This document shows positions 44,491 through 53,436 of a stretch of 64,000 bases of DNA, piece after piece (positions within the stretch are counted from its first letter, which is position 1; the number at the start of each line of letters is the position of its first letter). The stretch comes from Effusibacillus dendaii. GTDB taxonomy: Bacteria; Bacillota; Bacilli; Tumebacillales; Effusibacillaceae. Below the pieces are notes generated by a model that was not told the origin of the DNA, searched no databases, and saw only the letters and a list, made by a program, of their open reading frames with translations. Position numbers and translations under genes: made by a program. The stretch is taken from the NCBI RefSeq assembly GCF_015097055.1, contig NZ_AP023366.1, forward strand, positions 1,922,001 through 1,986,000. Direction: 5' to 3'.

Positions 44491-45522
44491 CTACTTCCAC
44501 AAAAAAGGTGGATACTCATCTAAATCATTACGCAAATAACGGGCTAATAGTAGGGCTTGTGCATGTGGGACTAACCCCCAGGAAATCTTCTCGCCAAGAT
44601 AGGGATGCGTGATTTTCTCTTGCTTCTTATTTTGCCATGCGGATAGAAACTTCTTTCTCGCCTCATCCCTCAAAATAACTGCACCGTTCTCTTTTTTTAA
44701 AAAATCTTCTTTGCTGACAATCTTCTTATTAATTAATGACAACACAAACTTATCTGCATAAACACCTCGCAGTTCCTCCATCATATCCAGCGCCAAAGAA
44801 ACGCGTCCCGGCCGGTCGCGATGCAAAAATCCAACATAGGCATCCAGTCCGACGCCTTCCAGCGCGGATGCCACATCATTCGCTAACAGCGAATAAGCGA
44901 ACGAAAGCATCGCATTCACGTTATCCAGCGGCGGCCTACGGGAACGCGAGTGAAAGTAAAAATCCTCTTTTTGCTGCAGGATCATAGTGTCGAATAGTTT
45001 GTTGTAGCTAATAGCCGCTTGTCCTTCCAGTCCTCTTAATCTTTCTAGATCTTCACAAGCTCTTACGTCTAAAATGATAGCGGATAGCTGCTGCGAAACA
45101 GCTTTGAAGCGGGCAACATCAATACGTAAAGGATAATCTCTGGTCATTCTCTCGATGATCCATTTGTGATTGTAGATCTTACCAATTATAAAATTACGCG
45201 CAATCTTCGCCGACAGGACCTCATCTTCCGATATATGATATTGTCTCTTCCTCAGGACAACATTACCCTTGCTTTCTCCAATGACTCGGGCCAGAAATCT
45301 GCCGTTCATGGTAAAAAAGACTAACGAGATATTGCGCTCTGCACAATATCCCATTAATGCCGGACTTGCACCGGTGTAACCAAATGCGATAATCGATTCC
45401 AGGTTGTGCAGAGGCAACCTGCCCAGCTTCTCCTGTTCCTTAAGCAGAACAATATTATCGCCGTCCAGCGACAAATAAACATCGGGCTGTGTAATAAACA
45501 GAGTATTTAGCAGCTTTTTCAT
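44491..45522 (-). CDS. cas1: CRISPR-associated integrase Cas1 (type I-C)
   Basis: 343 residues. N-terminal beta domain (LLNTLFITQPDVYLSLDGDN), catalytic alpha domain with the Glu of RGLEGQAAISYNKLFDTMIL, the His of GLDAYVGFLHRDRPGRVSLA, and the Asp of ALDMMEELRGVYADKFVLSL. Together with Cas2 (and Cas4) it cuts and inserts new spacers at the leader end. Starts inside the end of cas4 (4-base overlap). Confidence 0.97.
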   Translation of the reverse strand: MKKLLNTLFITQPDVYLSLDGDNIVLLKEQEKLGRLPLHNLESIIAFGYTGASPALMGYCAERNISLVFFTMNGRFLARVIGESKGNVVLRKRQYHISEDEVLSAKIARNFIIGKIYNHKWIIERMTRDYPLRIDVARFKAVSQQLSAIILDVRACEDLERLRGLEGQAAISYNKLFDTMILQQKEDFYFHSRSRRPPLDNVNAMLSFAYSLLANDVASALEGVGLDAYVGFLHRDRPGRVSLALDMMEELRGVYADKFVLSLINKKIVSKEDFLKKENGAVILRDEARKKFLSAWQNKKQEKITHPYLGEKISWGLVPHAQALLLARYLRNDLDEYPPFLWK

Positions 45523-46178
45523 TCCTTGATTTTCCCTTCAACGTAACTTCTAACGGTCCGTTTATTCATTAGCTCCGGCAAGCAAATATTTTGAAGGGAA
45601 CAGCTTCGGCAGAAAGGCCCGGTTTTCACTTTAGGCGTATGCCTGCGCTTATAATAGTCTTGCATTTCAGCAACAATCAACTTTACCTTGTTTTTAATAT
45701 CTGCAGTTAGCGAAACCTCAACTCTATGTTTGATCTCGTTATAAAACATATAGCCTGTACCTATGTCGCACAGCAGCATTTCCTCCAGACAGATGGCTTG
45801 TGCAGCTAGTTGTAAAATATCCTCATCGTTCAATTTCGGCTTTCCGCGTTTATATTCAACCGGATATGCGATGTATTTCCCTTCGGATCCACTAATTTCA
45901 ACACCGCTGTCGTTTCTTATAAACTCCACCACATCGCATATACCTGATATTTTAAGGTTCTCTGACCTCACAGGCATTGCGCGAACGATAAGCTTATCAC
46001 CCCGTTTCTCTCTTGTGAACGGCTGATCGGCATTTCGATGAAGGTACTTTCCCACGATGGTTCTGACGTTTTCTTCCCATTGCTGTTCAATATGGATTAA
46101 TGCCCACTGCCGTTTACAAAATTGAAAATGTTGTATACCGGACAACATTAAATAATCATCGTCTTCCTTATTGTCCAT
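45519..46178 (-). CDS. cas4: CRISPR-associated exonuclease Cas4
   Basis: 219 residues, RecB-like nuclease. The 4Fe-4S Cys are in LSGIQHFQFCKRQWALIHIE and KTGPFCRSCSLQNICLPELM; nuclease motifs include QPFTREKRGDKLIVRAMPV and YPVEYKRGKPKLNDEDILQL (Glu, Lys). In type I-C it trims prespacers and selects the PAM together with Cas1-Cas2. Overlaps cas7 by 11 bases and cas1 by four. Confidence 0.95.
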   Translation of the reverse strand: MDNKEDDDYLMLSGIQHFQFCKRQWALIHIEQQWEENVRTIVGKYLHRNADQPFTREKRGDKLIVRAMPVRSENLKISGICDVVEFIRNDSGVEISGSEGKYIAYPVEYKRGKPKLNDEDILQLAAQAICLEEMLLCDIGTGYMFYNEIKHRVEVSLTADIKNKVKLIVAEMQDYYKRRHTPKVKTGPFCRSCSLQNICLPELMNKRTVRSYVEGKIKE

Positions 46179-47028
46179 CTATGATCTCTACCTTCAAACC
46201 TTCCAAAGGCTGAACAGCAAACTTGTAATCTTTGAAGGACTTTGGTTCCTCTACGAGTCTTTCAACCGTTAAAGACCGATGTACTTTGGCCGAAGAATAC
46301 TGCCCGAGCTTGGAATTGTGTTCCCACCAATACACGGTGTGGACTTCCATGCTTCCTTCCGGTCTGGCTGACGACGCGTCGTTTTCGAATAAGGAAACTA
46401 GCGCATTCTTAAATTTCTCAGCATCTTCATTCGTAAATCCGGTTTTCTCAGCCAGCTGTGGATTTATACTGCCATAAAAGACGTAGACACCCGAATCTAC
46501 ACGATGCTTCATACCCATCGTATCCGAACCTTTTGCCGCACCCGGCTCGGAATTGACGCTTTTCGTAATTTGCAGGCTGGTAATGTCAATCGGATCGATA
46601 CTGGTTGCAGTATGAATGGAAACCGGACCCCGTATTCCAACAGAGACACCTGATCCCTTATCAGCTTTGAACGCAAATACCTGGCCAAAGCATCGGACAT
46701 CTAACCATGTCCGGCAAGCGATGTTGGCAAACTCATCGCCAGAACCTGTTTTAGACTTCAAAATTTTCTCCAGTTCGGGATTCGCCTCTGCACGCTCTCT
46801 TAAACTATTGTATGAATCGGACTTGCGATCGTTGGATTGGACAAAGATAGCTTCGCCCATATCCTGCAGACGGTTTCTAATTTTCCGTTTCAGCGCAACA
46901 TCGGATATCTCACCATAGCCATCGTAGTTTTGCCGCGGCCGATTGCCATTCAATGGATCACCATTCGGATTAGCCTTGGTTACGGATAACACAACTGCAA
47001 AATCAATTTTACGATCTAAAGTCGCCAT
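46168..47028 (-). CDS. cas7c: Type I-C Cascade backbone subunit Cas7 (Csd2)
   Basis: 286 residues. Family marks: IDFAVVLSVTKANPNGDPLN, GNRPRQNYDGYGEISDVALK (RNA-binding start), and DIAGYGPVSIHTA-like SVGIRGPVSIHTATSIDPID. Several copies line the crRNA; the thumb inserts between every sixth base of guide and target, so position 6, 12 and 18 of the guide are unpaired. It follows cas8c after 16 bases. Confidence 0.96.
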   Translation of the reverse strand: MATLDRKIDFAVVLSVTKANPNGDPLNGNRPRQNYDGYGEISDVALKRKIRNRLQDMGEAIFVQSNDRKSDSYNSLRERAEANPELEKILKSKTGSGDEFANIACRTWLDVRCFGQVFAFKADKGSGVSVGIRGPVSIHTATSIDPIDITSLQITKSVNSEPGAAKGSDTMGMKHRVDSGVYVFYGSINPQLAEKTGFTNEDAEKFKNALVSLFENDASSARPEGSMEVHTVYWWEHNSKLGQYSSAKVHRSLTVERLVEEPKSFKDYKFAVQPLEGLKVEIIDGQ

Positions 47029-47044
47029 ATCGATCTCTCCTTTT

Positions 47045-47497
47045 TTAATTCGATGCTTCCACTACATCATGATTTTCTTTCTTCTGATAAAGTTCGTGCC
47101 GCTGACTATAAAATCCAAGCAAGTACAAACCCGATAATGGCTTATTATTAAACTGATCTACCGGAATTCGTGAAGCTACTTCATCAATAATTTTAGAGTA
47201 ATAGGTTCCCTTCTTTCCAAGTCGGGCTTGGTAAGGCTGCAAGCAGTCCTGGATGGTTTTCCAGGTTCTTGCCGGGCGATTGGAAAAAGCGTTCATATAA
47301 CGAATAGCATTGGTGGATCGGTTCTCATCGACGCTGTCTAACACACGTCTTTCCAAAACATCGGCGACAGCCAATAAACGGCCGAATAAGTAGTCACGGT
47401 TATTATTGTCCGTATCTAATGCCACATTGAATCCCTCCTGTCTGTTGATTAACGCGCATGTAATGCTGAGCGTCTTCTCCCATTCCCATTTCTCCAT
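47045..47497 (-). CDS. Possible internally translated small subunit Cas11c
   Basis: In characterised type I-C systems the small subunit is made from an internal start within cas8c. Here the matching place has an in-frame ATG (47497) giving [20 protein letters not shown] and about 150 residues. No clear RBS precedes it, so this rests on family knowledge more than on the sequence. Confidence 0.4.
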   Translation of the reverse strand: MEKWEWEKTLSITCALINRQEGFNVALDTDNNNRDYLFGRLLAVADVLERRVLDSVDENRSTNAIRYMNAFSNRPARTWKTIQDCLQPYQARLGKKGTYYSKIIDEVASRIPVDQFNNKPLSGLYLLGFYSQRHELYQKKENHDVVEASN

Positions 47498-48934
47498 CGA
47501 TACGGGGTTGGACGCACGGTGATAAGCACTGGTTACAATGTCTAACGGAATCTTCCGATCATCGATAATACATGGCAGTATTCGCTCCATTAGTCCTTTG
47601 ACAGTTTTGTCGCTTGCTCTTGGCCCGTAAGCAGCAAAAGCGATATCCTTCGTAGCCGGCGCCCCGAAAAATTGCACAAATTCACCATTGTCATTCTTAC
47701 GATACCGATGTAACCACGCACAGGTTGAATGCCATTTGGCAAGCCGGTCGAGGTAGAGCTCCTTGTCCATATTCCGATAGTACAGCACCGCCATACGCCC
47801 TGTTGTAGCCGAATCCAGTACCAAAATGTTCACATTCGCCTTTGACGACAACCGATTTCTATATCCGTCTAACGCTTTTGCCACTTCATCGGCGAACTCT
47901 TGATTGGTAAACGATATTCTCTCCTTGGTTGTAACAGGTGTTGGGTCTATGGAAAAATAATCCTCGGTAAGTCCCGGAACCTCAAGTTCATCATTGGCCC
48001 ATACTAGAAACACACGCTGATCAATAATTTTCCCCTGGCGATTAATGAGCCATTTCAAGGCATTATGGGCTTTTTGTGAAACTTCATAACTGATGCTTGC
48101 CGCTTCATGGCTAAGATTAAACCTCCCTCGAAAGGTAAAGCCGCTTTTGTCATTCGCCGAGATTAATTTGGCTTTATCTGCCGCATTTCTAATTTTATTC
48201 GCATGCTTGTCCGTACTTGGTAGCAATCTTCCCGTGACATAACAGAGATCCTCAACGCCTAACCGACTGCTGTAAAATCGGATGAAAGAATCGCATATCT
48301 CCTGATCCTTCCATACCTTTGTCAATATCTTTGTAGGAGAATAGACGTTAAAACGAACGAACGCACTGGTTTGCTCTCCACTAATAACAGAGAATATAGG
48401 CGGTTTCGCACCATACATAGCCTCGGCATTTTTGTCCCACTTGTCGATGAGTCGACCCGCGGCGTCCAAATATAAAATCTTGTGTTCAACTAAGTCCCGA
48501 ATGAGCTGTCCTTTGCTCAAATAGTGATAAATGCTCTTTACCTTGGCGACAGCATATGGAGAATTCGCCCAATCTTCCAGCTGTTTGATGTAATATGTAT
48601 AGGGCTCTTCTTTTTTAATTTCCCCGCCGTATGCCGCATAATCTCCCGCTACATAACTTAATTTATCATGCAGAGGATAGGGCGCAATGACGGCACCTGC
48701 GCGGCTTGCAGATTCTTCAGTACACGGAATCAAAGTGCTCGCATCACTCTTGTCAATCACACTCGCTGAATGAAATTCGCCATCTTCTGTTATCTCTACT
48801 TCGATGTGCGCATTTTGCGTTGTGTGGGAAACAGGAAGCAGCGTGTATTCTTGATCGTTATGTTTTTTTTCAATCTTGCCAACAAGGTCCAAATTCGATT
48901 CAAATGTTTCATACAAATTTAATAGCCAACTCAT
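47045..48934 (-). CDS. cas8c: Type I-C large subunit Cas8c (Csd1)
   Basis: 629 residues, usual for Csd1. Stretches: [60 protein letters not shown] and [20 protein letters not shown]. It recognises the PAM (TTC in type I-C) and recruits Cas3. The C-terminal 150 residues from [16 protein letters not shown] form the segment that in other I-C systems is also translated alone as Cas11c. Overlaps cas5c by four bases. Confidence 0.96.
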   Translation of the reverse strand: MSWLLNLYETFESNLDLVGKIEKKHNDQEYTLLPVSHTTQNAHIEVEITEDGEFHSASVIDKSDASTLIPCTEESASRAGAVIAPYPLHDKLSYVAGDYAAYGGEIKKEEPYTYYIKQLEDWANSPYAVAKVKSIYHYLSKGQLIRDLVEHKILYLDAAGRLIDKWDKNAEAMYGAKPPIFSVISGEQTSAFVRFNVYSPTKILTKVWKDQEICDSFIRFYSSRLGVEDLCYVTGRLLPSTDKHANKIRNAADKAKLISANDKSGFTFRGRFNLSHEAASISYEVSQKAHNALKWLINRQGKIIDQRVFLVWANDELEVPGLTEDYFSIDPTPVTTKERISFTNQEFADEVAKALDGYRNRLSSKANVNILVLDSATTGRMAVLYYRNMDKELYLDRLAKWHSTCAWLHRYRKNDNGEFVQFFGAPATKDIAFAAYGPRASDKTVKGLMERILPCIIDDRKIPLDIVTSAYHRASNPVSMEKWEWEKTLSITCALINRQEGFNVALDTDNNNRDYLFGRLLAVADVLERRVLDSVDENRSTNAIRYMNAFSNRPARTWKTIQDCLQPYQARLGKKGTYYSKIIDEVASRIPVDQFNNKPLSGLYLLGFYSQRHELYQKKENHDVVEASN

Positions 48935-49653
48935 GGATTCCTCCCCTCCTCCAATTGTGTGAGCAGCTCATCCGCCGATACAACATTTGTTTCATCGAAA
49001 TGCTTCGGCTCCATATCCTTAATCATGCGAACCTGCGTGCACTGTTCGGGTCTAATAAATTGGATCACTCCATCCTTCATGACCGGATTCCATAGACGCA
49101 CTTCCAAATGGTTCCTGCCTGTTTCATCCGGATAATTCAAGCCATGAACCATGCTCCCCAGATGAAGCTCGCCATAGCCGTCATAAAACCCTTTCCCTTC
49201 TCCAAATACGCAAGGTTCAACATAAGCCTGACATTCCCTGGCTCCAAGAAAAATGTCTCTGCGACCACCAGCCTGGAGCGAACGTTTCAGGATATTGTGG
49301 TGCTTATGTTCGTTGCGGTCGTAGGCCATTTCCGGACGATTCATGTTGAACTCAAAATGGGCACGTACCTGGTAGCGAACATCTCTCAAATACGTATAGT
49401 TGGCAAGCGTATTTCCTCCACCGTACTCAATTGGACGAATACCCTTGGATTCCATACGGATCGGGTTCATGATACGGACTTCATCGACGACCATGATCAA
49501 TGTCGGCTTCCAATATATGGACTCTAGTATTCCCTTAAGCGCTTGATAAGTAGGCACTTGGTAGGAAAGCTTTTCCCCGCCAAGCTTAGTCAACGGGTCG
49601 GTAAATAACGCATACTCTCCATAAACAACAAATTCTATCGAATTCCTCATCAT
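48931..49653 (-). CDS. cas5c: Type I-C crRNA endonuclease Cas5c (Cas5d)
   Basis: 240 residues. RAMP fold: [60 protein letters not shown] and [20 protein letters not shown]. In type I-C, which has no Cas6, Cas5c itself cuts the repeat RNA, leaving an 11-base 5' handle. The catalytic region around YDRNEHKH is conserved. RBS AAGGAGGTGAG; the start may be ATG 49653 or the next codon. First gene of the cas5c-cas2 operon. Confidence 0.96.
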   Translation of the reverse strand: MMRNSIEFVVYGEYALFTDPLTKLGGEKLSYQVPTYQALKGILESIYWKPTLIMVVDEVRIMNPIRMESKGIRPIEYGGGNTLANYTYLRDVRYQVRAHFEFNMNRPEMAYDRNEHKHHNILKRSLQAGGRRDIFLGARECQAYVEPCVFGEGKGFYDGYGELHLGSMVHGLNYPDETGRNHLEVRLWNPVMKDGVIQFIRPEQCTQVRMIKDMEPKHFDETNVVSADELLTQLEEGRNP

Positions 49654-49689
49654 CTCACCTCCTTCCCATCCAACTTTTCTGACAATTCC

Positions 49690-49718
49690 ATATTACGCCA
49701 ATTCCAATTCACAGTCAA
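49690..49718 (-). promoter_or_regulatory. Sigma-A promoter of the cas5c-cas2 operon
   Basis: Minus strand TTGACT (49718-49713), 17-base spacer, TAATAT (49695-49690). The start would lie about 30 bases before the cas5c ATG. It is the only good promoter between cas3 and cas5c on this strand. A target site for the crRNA-like RNA stands one base upstream of the -35 box. Confidence 0.8.
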
Positions 49719-49719
49719 A

Positions 49720-49739
49720 TGCTTTACACATTATATGAA
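49720..49739 (-). promoter_or_regulatory. Predicted Cascade binding site (TTC PAM + 17-base protospacer) at the cas5c promoter
   Basis: Minus strand TTC (49739-49737) followed by ATATAATGTGTAAAGCA (49736-49720). The guide-like segment of the solo-repeat RNA is ATATAGTGTGTGAAGCA: equal at 15 of 17 positions, with differences only at 6 and 12 (and again at 18), the bases flipped out in Cascade. A full-size R-loop from this PAM would cover the -35 box. Confidence 0.85.
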
Positions 49740-49740
49740 T

Positions 49741-49769
49741 TTACCTTTGAATAGTGTGCATGATATAAT
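49741..49769 (+). promoter_or_regulatory. Extended -10 promoter of the crRNA-like RNA
   Basis: TGATATAAT (49761-49769) is a perfect extended -10 (TGnTATAAT). TTACCT (49741-49746) stands 17 bases upstream as a weak -35. Transcription would begin about 49775-49777, at the first bases of the repeat-like element. Confidence 0.75.
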
Positions 49770-49774
49770 GAATC

Positions 49775-49850
49775 GTCGCTATGTGCATAGCGTGGATTGA
49801 AAAATATAGTGTGTGAAGCAGAAACCTATCCTTAGATAAAGATAGGTTTC
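49775..49850 (+). ncRNA. Solo CRISPR-repeat-like RNA (putative Cas-regulating crRNA-like RNA)
   Basis: Plus strand GTCGCTATGTGCATAGCG (49775-49792) followed by TGGATTGAAA, compared with the array repeat: GTCGC and the 13-base GCGTGGATTGAAA are identical, the stem is different but still pairs (CGCTAT/ATAGCG, loop GTGC). The repeat-like part ends about 49803. Guide-like bases 49804-49820 follow, then a 10-bp hairpin GAAACCTATC/GATAGGTTTC (49821-49850) that can serve as 3' end for this RNA and, on the other strand, for cas3. Only one repeat is present, so cutting by Cas5c would give one crRNA-like molecule. CreA and CreR RNAs of other subtypes have this form; assignment here is inference. Confidence 0.8.
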
Positions 49851-49859
49851 TCGTCATCC

Positions 49860-52289
49860 TCAAAACATGCTCAAATCAAACCCGCTGTTATTTTCGAGAT
49901 CAAGGCCGTACTCCCCACTATAAGCACTTTCCTTCAGCGCTAATATTTTCCCATCAAGCAGACTTACCAACCCATTATTCTTCTCCAGTTGCTCCCGTTC
50001 CCAGGTAAACAGATTGATAGAATATTGTTGGGCCTTGCGCAGCAAGCGTGATAGATCCTCAATCGTTTCATTGCCGTTCAGCTGCGCAATAATGTCTTTG
50101 CCTTCATCGCCATAAGGGACAATAACAGATGTCGTATGGTCATCAATAACATGAAAGTTTTCTGCTGCGGTTCGATAACTATTCACGATAAATAATGGCA
50201 GGCTTTCCTTCTTATCCTGTGAATAGGCTATATTATACGAGTTGTGTTTCCTATCAGACGCCAATAACTCTATCATTTCCTTCTTTAATTTCCGTATATA
50301 ATAATTCAAACTCGAACTGAACTCTGTATAAAACTCCTTAAAATACCTTTCCATTGCCTGAGCAGATAAAATATTGCCGCCATGATGGTTCTGATCGCGC
50401 TTGAGATCGACGAGAATCCGCTTGGACAGTTTTTTCCCAACTTTTATTTCCTGCAAATGATCCAGATTCTCCTCTACATGATCAATAACATAAACCTCCT
50501 GAATCTCCTGCTCCCCATGACGGTTGCATCTGCCGGCAGCTTGGGCAATGGAATCCAGTCCCGCCAAAGAGCGAATCACACAATCAAAGCTTACATCTAC
50601 TCCGGCTTCGATCAATTGGGTGCTGATGCATATGACTTTTTCATTATTCACAAGATGTTCTCTCACTTGTCCCAAAATGTGATTCCGATGCGCGGCGCAC
50701 ATCGATGTGCTTAAGTGATAAACGGGCACATCACTCCCTTCCATTTGACGGTATAACCTCTTCACAACCGTTTTCGTATTCAAAATAACAAGCACACTCT
50801 GAACCTCGCCTATTTTCTCCACTATAAAATCGGCAAGCTTGTCATTGTTAAACGTCTCTTCCGTTGCTTTATCGACTATTTCCACCCGTTTAAATGCTTC
50901 AATTACGCGATCAAGGTTCTGAATGATTTCAGCGTCCGCGTTTATTTCCAGCTTATGCTCGACAAAATCCAGAGCGGGCTGAGTTGCGGTGCAAAGAATG
51001 AGGCTGGAATGGCCATAAGTTTTCAAAAAATTCAGCGTCTGATTAAATAGCGATATGCATTTGGTTGGAACCTTCTGCACCTCGTCAAAAATAATGACCG
51101 ACTCGCTTAAATTATGAAGCCTCCGTATATTCCTGCTGCCTTTGGCATAGAACACGTTCAAAAACTGCACCATCGTCGTAAAAATAATCGGTGAATCCCA
51201 GTTATCCTTGGCCAACTTTAACTTTTGTTGCGTATTGATTATGCCATCTTCGTTCTCGTCGTCATCATCCAAATCATCGATGACGTTTGAATGGTGCTCG
51301 AGAATATGTCCGTCATCCATTAAAATTTTGCGTACTTCTTCTGCGTTTTGTTCTATTATCGTTGTGTACGGGACTACATACACGATGTGCTTTTTGTTAT
51401 ACAGGCCGGCATGCTTAAGCGCATATCTTAAACTTGCTAATGTCTTACCGCCGCCAGTTGGAATCGATAACGTATAGATCCCCGATGGCTTCTCCGCAAA
51501 CCGGCCGCACTGATCCGACATTTCTCTCCTAAGCGCATTTATTTGTGTTTTTGCAGCGTCTTGAACTTGGTAGGAGTCAATCTTTTCCATCAGTTTTTCA
51601 TAATATGCATCAAACAGCTCCTTGCGGCTCGGTTCCGGTTCCACGGTCTTATTTTCTTCAAATAATCTGGTGTTCGTTCGATCGGCATCTATCAAAGCGC
51701 TAAAAATAAATTTGGTTAAGAACATCAGCTTACTTTCACTATTCCCCGAATAGGGTTTCATCAGATAAGCTTCCAATTCATCTACTGCTTTAGAAACATA
51801 TTGCTGAAATTCCGCCTCACTCATCACATGGTCAAAAAAGCACTGCTTCGACCTGTCAAACTCTTTTAATTCGAATTCGTTTTTTTGAACGCGTCTCAAG
51901 TAGGGTGACTCCAGATCCGGATTTAAAAAATCGTGAAGATAGGAATGGTGCGATATAATAGCGTTTCCAACGACTTCGGCCAGAATCCAATTAAGTCTGG
52001 AAGGAGCCCCTGTATGAAACAGTTGATATAATAACTTCCCCCCCGCCGTTGAATGGTCAACACTTCCTCTCTTCGGCGGAGAATCCGGATTTTTTACAGC
52101 TTCTATGATGTATTCTCTAAATTCATGGGTGTACTTACCCATATCATGAAGCATCCCTGCAAGACCTGCTATATGCCTGACTCCAACCTTCTCCCCGAAT
52201 GATTCCGCCAAATCCTTTACTCCAAGCAAATGCTCCTCGACGCTCTGAATCTGTTTGTCACTTTCACGGATATGGGCGATGTACTTCAT
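49860..52289 (-). CDS. cas3: CRISPR-associated helicase-nuclease Cas3
   Basis: 809 residues. HD nuclease domain first: HLLGVKDLAESFGEKVGVRH, GMLHDMGKYTHEFREYI (HD pair), VVGNAIISHHSYLHDFL. Helicase: IYTLSIPTGGGKTLASLRYA (Walker A), SVIIFDEVQKVPTKCISLFN (DEVQ where most have DEVH/DEAH), CTATQPALDF, ISTQLIEAGVDVSFDCVIRS and AQAAGRCNRHGEQEIQ. It unwinds and degrades DNA marked by Cascade. RBS AGGAGGGATATA. Separated from cas5c by 206 bases with its own closing hairpin, so it is a separate transcript. Confidence 0.97.
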   Translation of the reverse strand: MKYIAHIRESDKQIQSVEEHLLGVKDLAESFGEKVGVRHIAGLAGMLHDMGKYTHEFREYIIEAVKNPDSPPKRGSVDHSTAGGKLLYQLFHTGAPSRLNWILAEVVGNAIISHHSYLHDFLNPDLESPYLRRVQKNEFELKEFDRSKQCFFDHVMSEAEFQQYVSKAVDELEAYLMKPYSGNSESKLMFLTKFIFSALIDADRTNTRLFEENKTVEPEPSRKELFDAYYEKLMEKIDSYQVQDAAKTQINALRREMSDQCGRFAEKPSGIYTLSIPTGGGKTLASLRYALKHAGLYNKKHIVYVVPYTTIIEQNAEEVRKILMDDGHILEHHSNVIDDLDDDDENEDGIINTQQKLKLAKDNWDSPIIFTTMVQFLNVFYAKGSRNIRRLHNLSESVIIFDEVQKVPTKCISLFNQTLNFLKTYGHSSLILCTATQPALDFVEHKLEINADAEIIQNLDRVIEAFKRVEIVDKATEETFNNDKLADFIVEKIGEVQSVLVILNTKTVVKRLYRQMEGSDVPVYHLSTSMCAAHRNHILGQVREHLVNNEKVICISTQLIEAGVDVSFDCVIRSLAGLDSIAQAAGRCNRHGEQEIQEVYVIDHVEENLDHLQEIKVGKKLSKRILVDLKRDQNHHGGNILSAQAMERYFKEFYTEFSSSLNYYIRKLKKEMIELLASDRKHNSYNIAYSQDKKESLPLFIVNSYRTAAENFHVIDDHTTSVIVPYGDEGKDIIAQLNGNETIEDLSRLLRKAQQYSINLFTWEREQLEKNNGLVSLLDGKILALKESAYSGEYGLDLENNSGFDLSMF

Positions 52290-52327
52290 TATATCCCTCC
52301 TGATTCTTTAACTTTTTCTTAGCTGCA

Positions 52328-52808
52328 TCAATTGAAGGCTAATTCATCCGCATCTGCGATTTTCTTCTCCGGCTTGCGGTCTCTAGCCTCGATAGCGACG
52401 GCAGCATCAATGAACCCTTCTTGAAAAGCTTTGCGGGTTAGTTTATCCTGCGTTTCTTGAAAGACTGCCGAATTCTGCAGTTTCTGGACCAACCGACTGT
52501 AGAAGGCTTCACTCGGAATTCAATCAGACCCCGTGAAACCACAGTCTATGCTGAATTCGACGCTCTGTTTCACTCGTTTTCGCCAGTCCTTAATAGTCGG
52601 AATTCGTTCCACCCGGAACGAACAGGGAAATAAGCATTGTGGCATATAGTTTAACTGAGTCGGTGGCGCCGTATATAGTCTTTTTGGATACCACCCTTAA
52701 GAACGGGATAATATCTAACGTTTCGAACAGAAGAGAATACGTCTCCTTGGGGGACATTTCCAACAATTCTTCCAAGGAAAACAAACTGTCTTGGCGAATC
52801 CTATACAT
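52328..52808 (-). pseudogene. IS1182-like transposase N-terminal remnant
   Basis: The N-terminus MYRIRQDSLFSLEELLEMSP, KETYSLLFETLDIIPFLRVV is intact with an ATG (52808). After frame changes the text continues VKQSVEFSIDCGFTGSD, SEAFYSRLVQKLQNSAVFQE and AFQEGFIDAAVAIEARDRKP, then ends with DADELAFN. The DDE catalytic domain is absent and the Asp after AVAI seems replaced by a deletion joint. It lies directly upstream of cas3, 39 bases from its ATG. Confidence 0.75.
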
Positions 52809-52864
52809 CGGGAGTTCATCCTTTCATCTCGTGTGTATGGTAGCGGTACTAAACACTTCGAGAT

Positions 52865-53200
52865 TTGGGGAGGCACTCCTTTTTCGATGCTCGGGAAATT
52901 CAGTTACAGCAAGGCTTCGAAAGTTATGAAATTGATTCAGCTATACTAAATATACACCATCCTACGGACAACAAGCTGTCAGGGAACGTTTGTTCCGAAA
53001 GCCAATCGGCCCCTGAAGACTGCTTCATCTACCACGTATGTTCACTAATTGAACCCAGAAAACTCAACGACTATCAGCTTGGCTTGCCCATTTTTCAAGG
53101 TTCGGATTCTTATCTTCAAATCGCACTTCAATACGATTTTGATTTGGGTAATCAGCCTAGCGGTAAAATCTGGTATTCCGTAAAAATAAACCCTTGCTAA
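52865..53200 (+). CDS. Hypothetical protein or fragment
   Basis: Open frame of 111 codons: QQGFESYEIDSAILNIHHPT, EDCFIYHVCSLIEPRKLNDY and QGSDSYLQIALQYDFDLGNQ give a plausible soluble beta-rich protein. There is no good RBS and I do not recognise a family. It might be the C-terminal end of a larger protein whose start was lost at the transposase remnant. Confidence 0.3.
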   Translation: MGRHSFFDAREIQLQQGFESYEIDSAILNIHHPTDNKLSGNVCSESQSAPEDCFIYHVCSLIEPRKLNDYQLGLPIFQGSDSYLQIALQYDFDLGNQPSGKIWYSVKINPC

Positions 53201-53436
53201 AACACCCCCCCGCGAACCCGCATTCTTCCGTCCCCGCTTTTCCCCAATTAAAATAAAGTCTTGCACAACTCCCGCATTTTCTCGATTTTTGATTCCACTT
53301 GTTCTATCAGAACTTTATTCTTGTAAAAATAAAGTCGTGATAAAAAAACGGGCTTAAGGCTTGATCGGATGGGGTTTCCCCTTTTTCCTCTCTCCTTATT
53401 CCCGCTCTTTATCAAAATTTATTTTGATTTTGGCAA
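53201..53436. other. Non-coding stretch inside the right border of the CRISPR island
   Basis: AT-rich sequence with two copies of AAATAAAGTC (about 53252 and 53325) and no supported gene. It ends at the right 49-bp repeat. Confidence 0.4.

Noticed and set aside
49750-49758. AATAGTGTG in the spacer of the crRNA-like RNA promoter shares ATAGTGTG with the guide, suggesting direct self-repression
   Set aside because: Only eight bases match, out of register with the guide start, and the preceding bases are not TTC. The other site (49720-49739) is far better in length, register and PAM.
49654-49860. A CreT-like RNA toxin next to the repeat-like RNA (CreTA module)
   Set aside because: I see no second promoter with a mini-ORF of rare codons in the 206-base region, and the guide matches the cas promoter, which fits autoregulation. 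A toxin cannot be excluded by eye.
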